A stretch of DNA of 64,000 bases from an unicellular cyanobacterium SU2 (GCA_002110465.1 NEED01000009.1:1-64000); one strand, 5' to 3'; shown: positions 1 through 9,800, numbered from the stretch's first letter. Notes: generated by a model not told the origin, from the letters alone. Numbers and translations: made by a program.

Positions 1-54
1 TGTTGGTTGTGCATCTCTAGCTAAATGTTTGAGAATTTGTAATTCTACATCCAT
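1..54 (-). mobile_element. 5' end of an IS701-type transposase gene (cut by window edge)
   Basis: An open frame starts with ATG at 54 and runs leftward off the window. It gives 18 residues beginning MDVELQILKHLARDAQPT. I recognise this as the usual N-terminus of the IS701/IS4-like DDE transposases that are abundant in cyanobacteria. A purine-rich GAGGGAG lies just upstream of the ATG as a ribosome site. The catalytic part is outside the window, so neither completeness nor activity can be judged. The element sits directly upstream of a DUF29 gene that has lost its front half, which suggests that an insertion or deletion here removed it. The call depends on 18 residues and is moderate. Confidence 0.5.
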
Positions 55-116
55 TGCTCCCTCTGCTTTCTAGCCGTTTTTCGCCCTCTTTATTTTACTT
101 GAATTTTCGGAGAGTG

Positions 117-324
117 ACAGAAGAGGGATAACTTTCGTATTGAATTAGAAATTTTGCTTAATTCAAAAACTCTCTATAATTATTGTGTCTCTATTTACCC
201 AAAAACTTATCAAAAAGCCAAACGTTCAGCTATTAAGAAAACAGGTTTATCTCCTAATACTTTCCCTCAACAATGCCCCTATGGTTTTGAACAAATTTTA
301 GACTTTGATTTTTTACCAAGTTAA
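117..324 (+). pseudogene. DUF29 family protein, C-terminal remnant
   Basis: A reading frame without a start, bounded upstream by TGA at 114-116, ends at TAA 322-324. Its translation contains IYPKTYQKA, then KKTGLSPNTFPQQCPYGFEQ, then ILDFDFLPS. This matches the end of DUF29 proteins, a common cyanobacterial family of unknown function whose C-terminus typically reads ETGL..FP..CPY..EQ.LD..F.P. The N-terminal half of the roughly 150-residue family is absent. The adjacent outward-facing transposase is the likely cause. No function is expected from this fragment. Confidence 0.6.
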
Positions 325-362
325 TAAACTGTAGCACTACATAAATATACTTTTGTTGCTAC

Positions 363-830
363 CTAATATTGTTTCATTGCCCGTGACATTTCTCGTTCAT
401 CCTGACGGCGTTTGATAGTTTCTCGTTTGTCGTGAAGTTTCTTACCTCGTCCTAACCCCAAACTAACTTTAACTAAACTTCCTTTCAGGTACATCTTTAG
501 GGGAACTAAAGTTAATCCTTTCTGCTCAATTTTTCCGATTAACTGATTAATTTCTTTGCGGTGTAACAATAACTTCCGACTCCGGCGAGGATCATGGTTA
601 AAATATTGACTACTAGCCTTATAAGGGGAAATATGAACATTAAGCAACCACGCTTCCCCTTTCTGAATTAACGCATAGCCATCCCCTAGGTTAACTTTAC
701 CCGCCCGAATGGACTTAACCTCGGTTCCTGCCAATGCAATACCCGCCTCGTATGTTTCTAGAATTTCATAAAGAAAACGGGCTTTACGATTGTCGCTGAC
801 GATTTTGATTGGTTGTTGTTGATTACCCAT
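363..830 (-). CDS. smpB: SsrA-binding protein SmpB
   Basis: This 155-residue protein is the tmRNA partner in trans-translation. It binds the tRNA-like part of tmRNA, brings it to ribosomes stalled on truncated messages, and mimics the missing codon-anticodon helix with its C-terminal tail. The sequence shows the OB-fold landmarks ARFLYEILETYEAGIALAGTEVKSIR, split by an internal loop, the NVHISPY segment, and the basic C-terminal tail GRGKKLHDKRETIKRR. Length is normal for the family. The start is ATG at 830 with AGAAAGG immediately upstream. Its left neighbour is a DUF29 remnant, so it appears to be a single-gene unit. No tmRNA gene was seen in the window. Confidence 0.97.
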   Translation of the reverse strand: MGNQQQPIKIVSDNRKARFLYEILETYEAGIALAGTEVKSIRAGKVNLGDGYALIQKGEAWLLNVHISPYKASSQYFNHDPRRSRKLLLHRKEINQLIGKIEQKGLTLVPLKMYLKGSLVKVSLGLGRGKKLHDKRETIKRRQDEREMSRAMKQY

Positions 831-1128
831 AGCCTTTCTAGTATAACATGATTTTTCCTAAAAGTGACAATGATTTTCTTAAAGGAGGTATAGCAGAATG
901 CAGAATTTAAAATGCAGAATTTAGAATAAATAACCTTGTCATGAGTAAGTTTAAGGGACGAACGAAATGGTGAAGATTATCATATTAATCCTGATTTGAC
1001 ACTAAACGATGCTAATAAACTGATTCACCAAGAAATGGAAATGTTAGCAGTTGCTTATCAAATTCTGACTTAAATCCTTATATTACTATGTATAATTTAA
1101 TCAAGTTGCTTTATTTTTATGGTTAAGT
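831..1128. other. Intergenic stretch with a possible gene remnant
   Basis: A start-less frame ending at a TAA near 1072 encodes GEDYHINPDLTLNDANKLIHQEM and then LAVAYQILT. It is uninterrupted for about 35 codons but has no convincing start or ribosome site, and I do not recognise it. It may be the tail of a lost gene. A short direct repeat (TGCAGAATTTA, twice) lies at about 899-924. Nothing else is visible. Confidence 0.25.
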
Positions 1129-1485
1129 ATGCCCTCTTCTTTTTCAACTGATAAACTTGATCAAAGTATTAGCGATCGCCATTTGAAATTCGAGCAAGAA
1201 CGTCAAGATTTACTCAAGAAGATCAAGCAATGGTTAGACCAATATGGTGAACAATATGGCATTAATTGTGCCTATATTTTTGGCTCAGTAACTCGTCCCT
1301 ATCACTTTCATGGTAAGTCAGATATTGATCTTGCGGTAGAAACCATTAACCAAGATAAATTTTGTTTAGTGATTAGTTTATTATCAGAATATCTAGAAAG
1401 AGAGGTTGATGTTATTCAACTTAGAAACTGTCATTTTGCGGATAGAATCCGTCATACAGCAATACTATGGACAAAAACACCCTAG
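1129..1485 (+). CDS. MntA-like nucleotidyltransferase (antitoxin of an MntA/HepT pair)
   Basis: This 118-residue minimal nucleotidyltransferase has the signature IFGSVTRPYHFHGKSDIDLAVE around residues 50-70. GS is followed by 11 residues and then DID, whose aspartates bind the catalytic metals. The usual spacing in this group is 10, so the loop is one residue longer. Known MntA antitoxins neutralise a partner HEPN ribonuclease by transferring AMP to a tyrosine next to its active site. The gene overlaps the next gene by 19 bp, which argues for coupled translation. It starts at ATG 1129; no strong ribosome site is visible. It could alternatively act on another substrate, but the partner makes the toxin-antitoxin reading likely. 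Confidence 0.8.
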   Translation: MPSSFSTDKLDQSISDRHLKFEQERQDLLKKIKQWLDQYGEQYGINCAYIFGSVTRPYHFHGKSDIDLAVETINQDKFCLVISLLSEYLEREVDVIQLRNCHFADRIRHTAILWTKTP

Positions 1486-1928
1486 TCATTTTAAAAAGTG
1501 ATATTCAAGGACAAATCAACCTTATAAACCGTATTTCAAATAACCTAAAAAACCGAGCAGAAGGATTACAAGCAGATGATATTATTCGTCTTGAAAGTGT
1601 TGCTTATCAAATTCATAATTTATACAATGCAACTGAGGATCTTTTAAAAATAGTAGCAACCTATTTTGAAAATAATATTACTGATGCAGCTAAATGGCAT
1701 AGTCTCTTACTTCAACGAATGACTCAAAAAATTGAAGGAGTTCGTCCTGCTTTACTATCGGAAGAAACCTATTTTTTGCTGAATAGTTTAAGGGGATTTC
1801 GTCACTTTTTTCGTCATGCTTATGGCACACCGATTGAATATCAACAACTGAAACCAAATCTAGATAAAGCTATCAATCTTTTTGCTTGTTTAGAAAGAGA
1901 TCTTAATCAGTTTATTAAACATTTTTAG
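1467..1928 (+). CDS. HepT-like HEPN ribonuclease toxin
   Basis: This 153-residue, mostly helical protein carries the diagnostic HEPN motif R-x4-H-x-Y as R112-HFFR-H117-A-Y119. In characterised HepT toxins R and H form the RNase site, and the tyrosine is the residue AMP-modified by MntA. All three are present, so the toxin looks intact. It overlaps the upstream nucleotidyltransferase by 19 bp and is followed after 9 bp by the NurA-type gene, so the three may be co-transcribed. The function is inferred from the motif and pairing. Confidence 0.78.
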   Translation: MDKNTLVILKSDIQGQINLINRISNNLKNRAEGLQADDIIRLESVAYQIHNLYNATEDLLKIVATYFENNITDAAKWHSLLLQRMTQKIEGVRPALLSEETYFLLNSLRGFRHFFRHAYGTPIEYQQLKPNLDKAINLFACLERDLNQFIKHF

Positions 1929-1937
1929 GACTTTGAT

Positions 1938-3134
1938 ATGCTTGATATTGCCAAACTTGCCCGAAGAATCCCTGGAATTAGTCAACATTTTAAACAAGAA
2001 GTGACGGCTAGTTACCAACGCTTAGAACAAGCACAAGAAATTTTACAACAAACCTACGATAAAGAAGCTGAATTAATTGAAAAATATGAGAAATGGCGCG
2101 ATCGCCTTATCTTTTCAGCAGCCATACCCATTGAACCCCTAAACACCCGAATTAACCTAACACCTCCCCCCTATAGTCATAGTGTTTTTGCCACCGATGG
2201 CTCCCAAATTGCTCCTTCTCACCATGAAATTGCCTATTGTTATTTAATAAATGTAGGACGGGTGATGCTTCATTACGGACAAAATCTACACCCTTTACTT
2301 GACAGTTTACCTGAAGTTTATTACCGCCCCGAAGATCTCTATATTTCCAAACAATGGGGAATTCGCACAGAAGAATGGATGGGGTATCGCCGTAGCGTTC
2401 TAGAAGCAGAAATTCTTGCCGATATGGCCTGTCGTTGGGTGAACCCCCCAGGGGCGCATCAAGAACCTAATTTAGCGATGGTAGACGGTTCATTAATTTA
2501 CTGGTTTTTAGATGGATTATCTAACGAAGCGCGAGACTATATTTTACCCCCCATTCTAACGGCTTGGGAACAGTTACACGAATCAAGAATTCCTATGATG
2601 GGTTATCTAAGTGCCTCTCGTAGTGTGGAAAGCATGAACTTTTTACGGTTACATACTTGTCCTTTTGATACCCCCAATTGTGTGGTTAATTGTGGAGACT
2701 CAGACGAAAAAAATCTACCTTGTCAAATAATTGAACCCTTGCGGGATGCAACCCTTTGGGGACAATTTTTAGAACCTGGTCAACGAGGTCCTTTATGGCG
2801 TAGTTCTCAACGAATTTTAGAGTTATATGGGGAGGCACAGCAGATTTATTTTTGCTATGTTAATGTAGGGTCAGAAATCGCTAGGATAGAAATTCCCGCT
2901 TGGGTTGTAGAAGATAAACCCTTATTAGAACAGGCGTTAGGCATTATGTTAGGCCAGGTGAGTAAAGGATATGGTTATCCCATCGCCTTATCTGAGTCCC
3001 ATAACCAAGCTGTGATTCGAGGAGGCGATCGCGTCAGATTTTTTGCCCTACTCGAACAACAAATGATCCGTGCTGGGTTACAAAACGTCGGAACCTCTTA
3101 TAAAGAAGCCAGAAAACGAGGAAGTATTGCTTAA
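1938..3134 (+). CDS. NurA domain-containing protein (putative 5'-3' nuclease)
   Basis: This 398-residue protein has a NurA-type nuclease core. The motif ATDGSQIAPSHH lies near residue 86 and a second acidic motif, MVDGSLIYW, near residue 180. Both are typical of the RNase-H-like NurA fold with metal-binding aspartates. Archaeal NurA works with the HerA helicase in end resection; no HerA gene is visible here. Cyanobacterial versions are common but their role is unproven. An N-terminal coiled stretch covers residues 15-60. The gene starts 9 bp after the HepT-like gene. Its 3' end is followed by a heptanucleotide repeat. Confidence 0.75.
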   Translation: MLDIAKLARRIPGISQHFKQEVTASYQRLEQAQEILQQTYDKEAELIEKYEKWRDRLIFSAAIPIEPLNTRINLTPPPYSHSVFATDGSQIAPSHHEIAYCYLINVGRVMLHYGQNLHPLLDSLPEVYYRPEDLYISKQWGIRTEEWMGYRRSVLEAEILADMACRWVNPPGAHQEPNLAMVDGSLIYWFLDGLSNEARDYILPPILTAWEQLHESRIPMMGYLSASRSVESMNFLRLHTCPFDTPNCVVNCGDSDEKNLPCQIIEPLRDATLWGQFLEPGQRGPLWRSSQRILELYGEAQQIYFCYVNVGSEIARIEIPAWVVEDKPLLEQALGIMLGQVSKGYGYPIALSESHNQAVIRGGDRVRFFALLEQQMIRAGLQNVGTSYKEARKRGSIA

Positions 3135-3160
3135 TTATCAATTAATAATTCACATTTTCA

Positions 3161-3181
3161 CTACACCCTACACCCTACACC
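3161..3181. repeat. Short tandem heptanucleotide repeat (CTACACC x3)
   Basis: Three head-to-tail copies of CTACACC lie between two convergent genes. This is the pattern of the short tandemly repeated repetitive (STRR) heptamers known from cyanobacteria. No function can be assigned. Confidence 0.7.
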
Positions 3182-3211
3182 CCATCTACACTTTAACCTC
3201 TTCATCATCCT

Positions 3212-3775
3212 CTAAATATCTCGTTTTAATCGATTTAATTCATCATCAAGTTCCCACTTCTGAAATTCAGCCTCTAGAGGGTCTGTTGCTTTATTGTAGG
3301 AACCATAATTAATCCCTTGATTCCAACCAATATTATCGTAATTTTGCTTAGCATAAGTTGCTTGAGCTTGCGTAACTTGGGTTTGAACTTCCTGCTTACG
3401 TTGTTGAATTTGACGGAGTAATTCCTTCGCTTGAATAAGTTGTTGTTTTGCCCCTTGCATTTGTCCCCAAAGTTGGTTTCCTTGACGCAATAAAGCCGCC
3501 TCTCTTTCTTGGGCTGGTTCTACTAAATCTAAGCGTCCGACTTCTTTAGCTTTACTAATTCTTTGATGCCACCGTTGAATATCTTGGGCAAGGGTAAGGA
3601 TATCATTTTCTAATCTTTTTTCTTGCCCCTCTAATTCAATAATCAATTTTAGGGTTTCTTTTTCCTGTTCTCGTAATTGTTCTAAAAGAGCTTGTAACTC
3701 TAAATGAGGGTTATTTCTAAGAAACTCTTCAAGTCGTGTTTCTAGAAAGTCACTAAAATCTTCAAAGATATTCAT
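3212..3775 (-). CDS. Cyanobacterial coiled-coil protein (TIGR04376-like)
   Basis: This 187-residue protein is almost entirely charged and helical. Residues 5-30 (FEDFSDFLETRLEEFLRNNP) form a conserved amphipathic start, and residues 30-150 are a long coiled coil rich in Q, E, L and R. I recall this as a family confined to cyanobacteria (TIGR04376) with no known function. There is no signal peptide or membrane segment. It is read convergently with the NurA gene. Heptamer repeats flank both ends of the gene. Confidence 0.6.
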   Translation of the reverse strand: MNIFEDFSDFLETRLEEFLRNNPHLELQALLEQLREQEKETLKLIIELEGQEKRLENDILTLAQDIQRWHQRISKAKEVGRLDLVEPAQEREAALLRQGNQLWGQMQGAKQQLIQAKELLRQIQQRKQEVQTQVTQAQATYAKQNYDNIGWNQGINYGSYNKATDPLEAEFQKWELDDELNRLKRDI

Positions 3776-3780
3776 ATACC

Positions 3781-3801
3781 TATTAACTATTAACTATTAA
3801 C
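3781..3801. repeat. Short tandem heptanucleotide repeat (TATTAAC x3)
   Basis: Three perfect tandem copies of TATTAAC lie in the gap between two minus-strand genes. This is another STRR-type heptamer. Confidence 0.7.
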
Positions 3802-3805
3802 TAAT

Positions 3806-4546
3806 TTAAAATGCCTGCCCTACTTCAAGATAGCGTGTTTGGCCGTTGCGATAAATAACTGCTTGCTGATTTTGCACGCCCATCAATACCCAACCACTTG
3901 TCCCAATAGACTCTCCCAGGGAGAAACGTCGGGTAATTCCATTGTAGGTAACAAGAGCAGAGGAGCGATCGCCAGATTCAAGTAATCCCACTAACCCATG
4001 ACCAGAATTTCCCGTGGGGGCGGCGGCTGATGAAGTTGCCACCGAACTCGGTAAACTAGAAATTGTTCCACCAGGACTTAAAACAGGAACCTTAGTTTCA
4101 GCAATGGGTAATGGGGGAGGCGAGGGAATACTAGTAACAGAAGAAGGAGAAGGGGATGCAGTTGTCGTCGGTTGTGGCGTTGGGGCTGAAGGGGACTGCT
4201 GTGCCGGATAAACGGGAACATAAACCCGTTCAATAATTTTAGGAGGGGCTGGAGTCTGAACAGGACTAGCAGGAGTGGGAACAGATGATATATTTTGAGG
4301 ATTAACTAGAGTTCGGGGCTCAGATTTTTGGTCAATGACACTGAGGGACTGCTGAAGGTAAGCAATAAATTGAGCATCAGCAGGAGACAGAGGAGGCTTT
4401 TGACTCTTTTGTTCTTGGGAGTTAGAAAATAACTGAGTATAACTAGTTAACCAAAACATCACGAGGATGAAATAGAGACAAGCTGCCCCAAAGATAATTT
4501 TATCTAAGTGTTCTAGGATAGGGCGATCGCCTTTAGTTGGAGTCAC
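3806..4546 (-). CDS. Single-pass membrane protein with periplasmic GspC/PilP-like end
   Basis: This 246-residue protein is not firmly recognised. Residues about 15-35 (IIFGAACLYFILVMFWLTS) form one membrane anchor near the N-terminus. A long Pro/Ser/Thr/Ala linker follows to about residue 180. The conserved end contains GLLESGDRSSALVTYNG and FSLGESIGTSGWVLMGV. A small beta domain that senses a value and tests a 'GESI..W.L' motif resembles the HR domain of GspC/PilP proteins in type II secretion and type IV pili. That resemblance is only by eye. The N-terminus is cytoplasmic, and the domain would sit in the periplasm. It lies upstream of the coiled-coil gene on the same strand. Confidence 0.5.
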   Translation of the reverse strand: MTPTKGDRPILEHLDKIIFGAACLYFILVMFWLTSYTQLFSNSQEQKSQKPPLSPADAQFIAYLQQSLSVIDQKSEPRTLVNPQNISSVPTPASPVQTPAPPKIIERVYVPVYPAQQSPSAPTPQPTTTASPSPSSVTSIPSPPPLPIAETKVPVLSPGGTISSLPSSVATSSAAAPTGNSGHGLVGLLESGDRSSALVTYNGITRRFSLGESIGTSGWVLMGVQNQQAVIYRNGQTRYLEVGQAF

Positions 4547-4679
4547 TGGTTTTCCTCACGGCTTCAGTCGTTCATCTTTAAGTGATTAATTCTAACAAGA
4601 ATGTTGCCAGAGTTTGTCAACTCCAACCATCTCCGCCAAATATTAACAGTTTAGATAATTCAATGGTGGGTGTAGGGCT

Positions 4680-5351
4680 TTAATTTTCCAGAACCCCTCT
4701 TGTTCTTGTCTGCCAGTCCCTATTTCTTCTCCTAGGCAATGTACTATTAGGAACTTCTAACCGTGAAGGACGAGTCCGAGTATTTCTGCGAACATTAGTC
4801 ACTCCGTCAGGTTCAGGTAAAAAGGCGATCGGATCAACCGCTTTGCCTCCTTGCGGGCGAATTTCAAAATGTAAATGGGGTCCTGTGCTATTGCCTGTAC
4901 TTCCCATATCTGCAATTTGTTGACCTTGTTCAACTTGTTGTCCGCGACGGACTAGAAGCCGACGGTTGTGGCCATAAAAACTAATGCTACCGTCGGGGTG
5001 ACGTATTTTGACTAAATTTCCATAACCTTCCGTATTCCAGCCGGCTGAAATAACAACACCAGTGGCCGCCGCAAAAATCGGGGTTCCCATCGGTCCTGCA
5101 ATGTCAATGCCTTCGTGCATATTCCCGAACCTTATCCCAAAACCGGAGGTCATTCGCCCTTGTGTTGGCCAAATATATCCCGTAAATGGTTGAGGTGTTT
5201 TTGGTCTGTAGCGGTTAGGGGTATTAGGAGAAAATTTTATTCTCAGGTTTGAGTCCCCCGATGCGTCAACCACGCTGTTACAAAACATCGATAGGAGCAA
5301 GCTAACACCCGTTAGGGCTAATTTCTGGGGTAGAGGTTTCATGAGTAACAA
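4680..5351 (-). CDS. M23 family (LytM/NlpD-type) metallopeptidase
   Basis: This 223-residue exported protein has a hydrophobic signal segment at residues 9-28 and a C-terminal M23 domain. Zinc ligands are visible in MHEGIDIAG (His and Asp) and GPHLHFEIR (HxH). YGHNRRL supplies the other conserved His. Such enzymes cleave peptide cross-links in peptidoglycan, often during division or envelope remodelling. All key residues are present, so it should be active rather than a degenerate EnvC-type activator. The Arg-rich tail (residues 190-223) is unusual and may bind the wall. It starts at ATG 5351. Confidence 0.88.
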   Translation of the reverse strand: MLLMKPLPQKLALTGVSLLLSMFCNSVVDASGDSNLRIKFSPNTPNRYRPKTPQPFTGYIWPTQGRMTSGFGIRFGNMHEGIDIAGPMGTPIFAAATGVVISAGWNTEGYGNLVKIRHPDGSISFYGHNRRLLVRRGQQVEQGQQIADMGSTGNSTGPHLHFEIRPQGGKAVDPIAFLPEPDGVTNVRRNTRTRPSRLEVPNSTLPRRRNRDWQTRTRGVLEN

Positions 5352-5645
5352 TAATTAAAGTGTGTGAGTAAGCAAAGTTTGGTTAAGAACTTTTAAATCT
5401 TGTGACATTACTTTACTTGATCTATGCCAAGACGTAAAGGGTAAAATTTCTGATAGCATCCAAGTGCAGTAACCCTTAAATAATTGCTCCCATCTCAAAT
5501 TAAACAGTCTTTGTCAAACGGGAAGACTTAAAGTCTATTTTTAACGAGATTACAGTTGAAAAAGCGTCACAGTATCAATCGAATTTTAGGGAACAAAAAG
5601 GCAGAATTGAGAAGGGAAAAAGTGTAATAAAAAATCAAACTGATT

Positions 5646-6425
5646 ATGGCAGCAAGATACGCTTGGTATTTTAGTTTTAGTGCTGGGTCTGGATTATTGG
5701 TATTGTTAGCCTTTGCAATTTTACAATGGTTGAATATTCCAGCAGGAAGTTTAATAGATTGGGTGATTGGGGTAGGAAGTTTTTGGTGGTTAATAGTGAT
5801 TATTACCGTTCCCTGGAATGTTTATTTTGATGCTAAAGAAGTCCTAGTTGAAGCAACCACATCTCAAGAAAAAGGAATCGCCATTGAGGTTAAACAAGTT
5901 AACTATGTACGGAAAGTCCAACGAGGTGCATTGATAGTTGCGATCGCGTTACATTTACTCTCCGGCTTGGGATTATATGGATTAGCTGCTGCGGGAATTA
6001 GTGCGGTAGGATATGTTAGTTCCGGTGCTACCTTATTATTAATGGCTTTACGACCAGCTATTAGAGCCTACCAATATTTAGCTTATCGACTGTCTTCAAT
6101 TAGAGGAGAAATTAAATATCCTCGTGAAGATATTGTTACTTTATGCAATCGTTTCCAAAAAATAGAAAATACCCTAAAATCTCTTGACTATAAGCTTGAT
6201 TTAAGTAAACCAAATTCTTGGATTAGCAGCCAACAAAAACAAATGACAGTAACCCGCCAAGAAGTTGCTCGTTTAAATGCTTTATTAGAACAATTTAAAG
6301 AAAAAAATACCGTTGAACATGAACAAATTTTACGGGAAGCTAGAAATGCCATTAGCCAATTAACTGAAGATAGTCAATTTCTGAACCAAGTGCGGGAGAT
6401 CATTCGTTTTTTTAAAACAGCATGA
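5646..6425 (+). CDS. Unknown membrane protein with C-terminal coiled coil
   Basis: This 259-residue protein has about four hydrophobic segments: residues 8-28, 38-58, 96-116 and 118-138. A cytoplasmic-looking helical half follows, with heptad-rich stretches from about residue 165 to 250. I do not recognise the family. The ATG at 5646 is preceded by a moderately A-rich leader without a clear ribosome site. The gene stands alone, about 420 bp upstream of the NACHT-HEAT gene on the same strand. Whether the two are linked cannot be seen from the sequence. Confidence 0.6.
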   Translation: MAARYAWYFSFSAGSGLLVLLAFAILQWLNIPAGSLIDWVIGVGSFWWLIVIITVPWNVYFDAKEVLVEATTSQEKGIAIEVKQVNYVRKVQRGALIVAIALHLLSGLGLYGLAAAGISAVGYVSSGATLLLMALRPAIRAYQYLAYRLSSIRGEIKYPREDIVTLCNRFQKIENTLKSLDYKLDLSKPNSWISSQQKQMTVTRQEVARLNALLEQFKEKNTVEHEQILREARNAISQLTEDSQFLNQVREIIRFFKTA

Positions 6426-6846
6426 TTTTTTTGAAACCACTACCCATTAAGGTTAGGACAACTTGAACAGGGAGGATCGCCGAGATGTTAAATCCCTTAA
6501 ACTCAATCACCACAAGGTTATTCATTCTAAATTCTGTATTCTAAATTCTACGTTCTCCTCTAATTCTGTCAAATTAAGGAGGGTTTGTTAATTTTTCATT
6601 GCCTTATCCCTATCAGAAGTACCAGAAATAGTGGGATTTTGGTAAAGTAAAACTGTAAAGTTGGTTCAGAATCTGGGTAACTTAAATGTAGGACTATCCT
6701 AATTTCTCGAACCCTTGTCGAGATCCTCTTGTAAATCATTGTAAAAAAAGGCAGCGAGTATGTCCCCAAGACACCTATCCAAGGAGGCTCCCTTCCTTCA
6801 TGCCTCCCCATCGTTGACCATTGACTGGTGCGAGGTTAGCCGTGTC
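6426..6846. other. Intergenic region before the NACHT-HEAT gene
   Basis: About 420 bp. It contains an ATTCTAAATTCT-type direct repeat at 6526-6551 and an AAGGAGG at 6780-6786 that does not serve an in-frame ATG. A reverse-strand ORF here is short and unlike a protein. No RNA gene or clear terminator was found. Confidence 0.4.
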
Positions 6847-9800
6847 ATGCTCAAAAAGTCTATTCCTATCAACCCCTTAAACACTCAACCAGATGAACCA
6901 CAAACTGACCTTAACGAAACTCATGTATCTTTAAGACGGATTGATCGCCAAAGTTTGACTAGATCGAAAACTCCATCAGGGATTTTAAAACTTCCTCACT
7001 CGATGGAGGATGAATTTGGGGAGAATAAATACGACGGAAAAGCTCAATTTTGGGATAATTTTCTACAAAATCCTAACAGTCAGTTCCCCACAAAAAAAAT
7101 AGCTATCATTGGAAAATCAGGAACAGGTAAAACCCTTCTTCTGCAAAAAATTGCCTATTTACTTCTCGAACATACGGAAGATGTACCCATTTGGATCACG
7201 CCAAGCCAACTAACCACCTCGTCTTTGAAAGACTATGTATTCAACACATGGTTAGATCTGGCCTCTCGCAATAATTCATCTAAAGATTGGTCAATTCAGG
7301 CGTGGCAAGAGTGTTTTCAAGAATTATTAAATAGTGGTCGAGTTTGGTTTTTGTTAGATGGGATGAATTATCTTTGTCTGAGTAAGACAGAAAACTCATC
7401 CTTATCGCCTCTTAGTGTTTTAGTTAAACAACTACAAAATTGGTCAAATAAAAGTCATATAATCTTAACTTGTCAAACCCAAACCTGGAAAACAGATCCC
7501 CAAGTCTTATCGAATTTTGAAACTTATCAAACCCAAGAATTATCGGACCCCAATAAGGTACAGGAATTTATTAAACAATGGTTTGATCCTCAAGAAACTG
7601 TCTTAGAAAACCAATCAAGCAACGAAGATTTAGAACAAAATCTGTACCAATTTTTTGAAAAAATTACTAATAAAACTATTAGGAAAGCTCTGAGTAATCC
7701 CCTGCGATTAGCCCTTTTCTGTCGCCTGTGGCAACAAAACCAAGAAACATTACCACAAACCACAAGCCAACTTTATCAACAGTTAGTCCCACAATTTTAT
7801 CAATGGCAAGCAGAAGGGATTAATATTAATCTGAAACAACAGCAGCAATTAAATAAGGCCCTAGAAACGCTTGCCCTTACAGCTTATCAAACAAGTGACA
7901 ATCAACCTATCCTATCGCAAGAAACCATAGAAGACGTTCTAGGAGAAGATGCTTCCCTATTATCCTTGGCAATTCAGTTAAAATGGCTGAATCGGATAGG
8001 CGTTGTAGGAAATGACCAGAAAAAACATTACTATACTTTTTTTGATGCCACATTTAATGATTATTTTGCTGCCCTTGCCATCGATGATTGGCGATTTTTT
8101 TGCAACCATGACCCAGAAGAATTGTCTTCGATTGCTTCAAAACCATACCCGATCTTTGATAGCCATTGGTGGGGTGTCATTCTCTGCTGGTTAGGTCGTG
8201 GAGATCTGCTGATCGCCCAAAAAGAAGCCTTCATGGAAGCTTTAGTGACTTTTAACGATGGATGTGGGCAGGAGAATTTTTACGGATTACGCGCCTACTT
8301 TTTAGCAGCAATGGCACTTTCGGAGTTTCCAGATTGTTCTTTTGCTGAGCAAATTTGTCGGCAGTTAATTCGGTGGGAATTGCCTGAACTCGAAGCTAAA
8401 ACTCCTTCACAGAAGACAAATCTCAAGAGTCCTCTTCAAAACAACGCCTGTCAAACCTTAAACCACCTTGATCATCCCCTAGCAGCAGAAATCCTACTGG
8501 AATTATTGCAAAAGACAGACAACTCTCAGGTCAAAAAACAAGGATTTCGTCATTTAGAGACGTTTGGAAAAGGAAATTCCCAAATGATCACCGCTTTAAG
8601 CCAATGTTTGGCGACAACCCCTTCGGCCACATTACGTTGGCAAGTTGCTGAAACCCTGGGCAAAATCGATCCGGGAAATACTCAGGCCATTGGGACATTT
8701 GTTGAGTTATTAAACAATTCGAGCGACGAAAGTCGGAAAATTGCCTTTAGTGCTTTAAAACAAATTGGTCAACAAAATATTGCGGCCATTACCGCTTTAG
8801 TTGGTCTTCTCCATAACCAGTCATCTTCATCCTTGCGACGAGAAATCTTACAGTGTTTAGAAAGTATTGGGGGAGAAAATCCAATGGTGATCGGGATTTT
8901 AACCCAATATATCCGTATCACTAAAGATTTAGGAATTCGACGACAAATTGCTGCAAGTCTCGAAAAAGTCGATCCCGGAAACCCTACAGCTATTATTGTT
9001 TTGGTAAAGCTTACCCAAGAGAAAACCCCCGAAGCCATTCGCAGAGAAGCCGTTTACAGTTTAGGGGAAATTACACCAGGGAATGAACAAGGAATCGATG
9101 CCCTAGTGACGCTGATGGAAAATACCCATAATATTTATATGTGTTGGACAGCAGTCAGCAGTTTAGGGAAAATCGGCACGGGAAATAAAACAGCGATCGC
9201 TGCTTTAGAGAAACTGATTGAGTCAGGGGAAACCCTTCTGTTACGCAAAGAAGCGTTAGAAAGTTTAGGGAAGATTGAGCCGACTAATCCGACAATTATT
9301 CGAGCATCTGTCAGTCTGATGGAGAAAACCCAAGATGAGGCCATCCATCGAGAAGCCGCAGAAACCTTGGGTAATCTAGATCCAGGTAATCCCCAAGCGA
9401 TCAAAGCTTTAACCAAATTACTCAAACTCTCTAAAGATAATTTTACCCGTCGTCAAGCTGCCGCCAGTTTGGGCAAAATTGATCCTGGGAACTTAGAAGC
9501 ATTAACGACCTTAATGCAATTAATTCAGGGAACTGAAGATCCAGATATAGCCAGTTTAGCCGCTGATAGCTTAGGAGAAATAGCCATCAATAATCCGGCA
9601 GCGATCGCTACCTTAATTCGTCTCCTTCAAACCAGTGACCATTTAGAAACCCAACGCTGCGCGATCAAGAGTTTAGGGAAAATTGCCATCGCCTCAGAGT
9701 CGGCTGTTACCGTCTTCACGAAGCTACTTTTAGACTCCCCAGAAGAATCTCTACGAATACAAATTGCTGAGAGTTTAATCGGAATTGTTTCAGTGAATCA

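Noticed and set aside
4014-4211. Forward ORF of 65 codons rich in Gly, Ala and Glu
   Set aside because: It is the reflection of the Pro/Ser/Thr-rich linker on the opposite strand.
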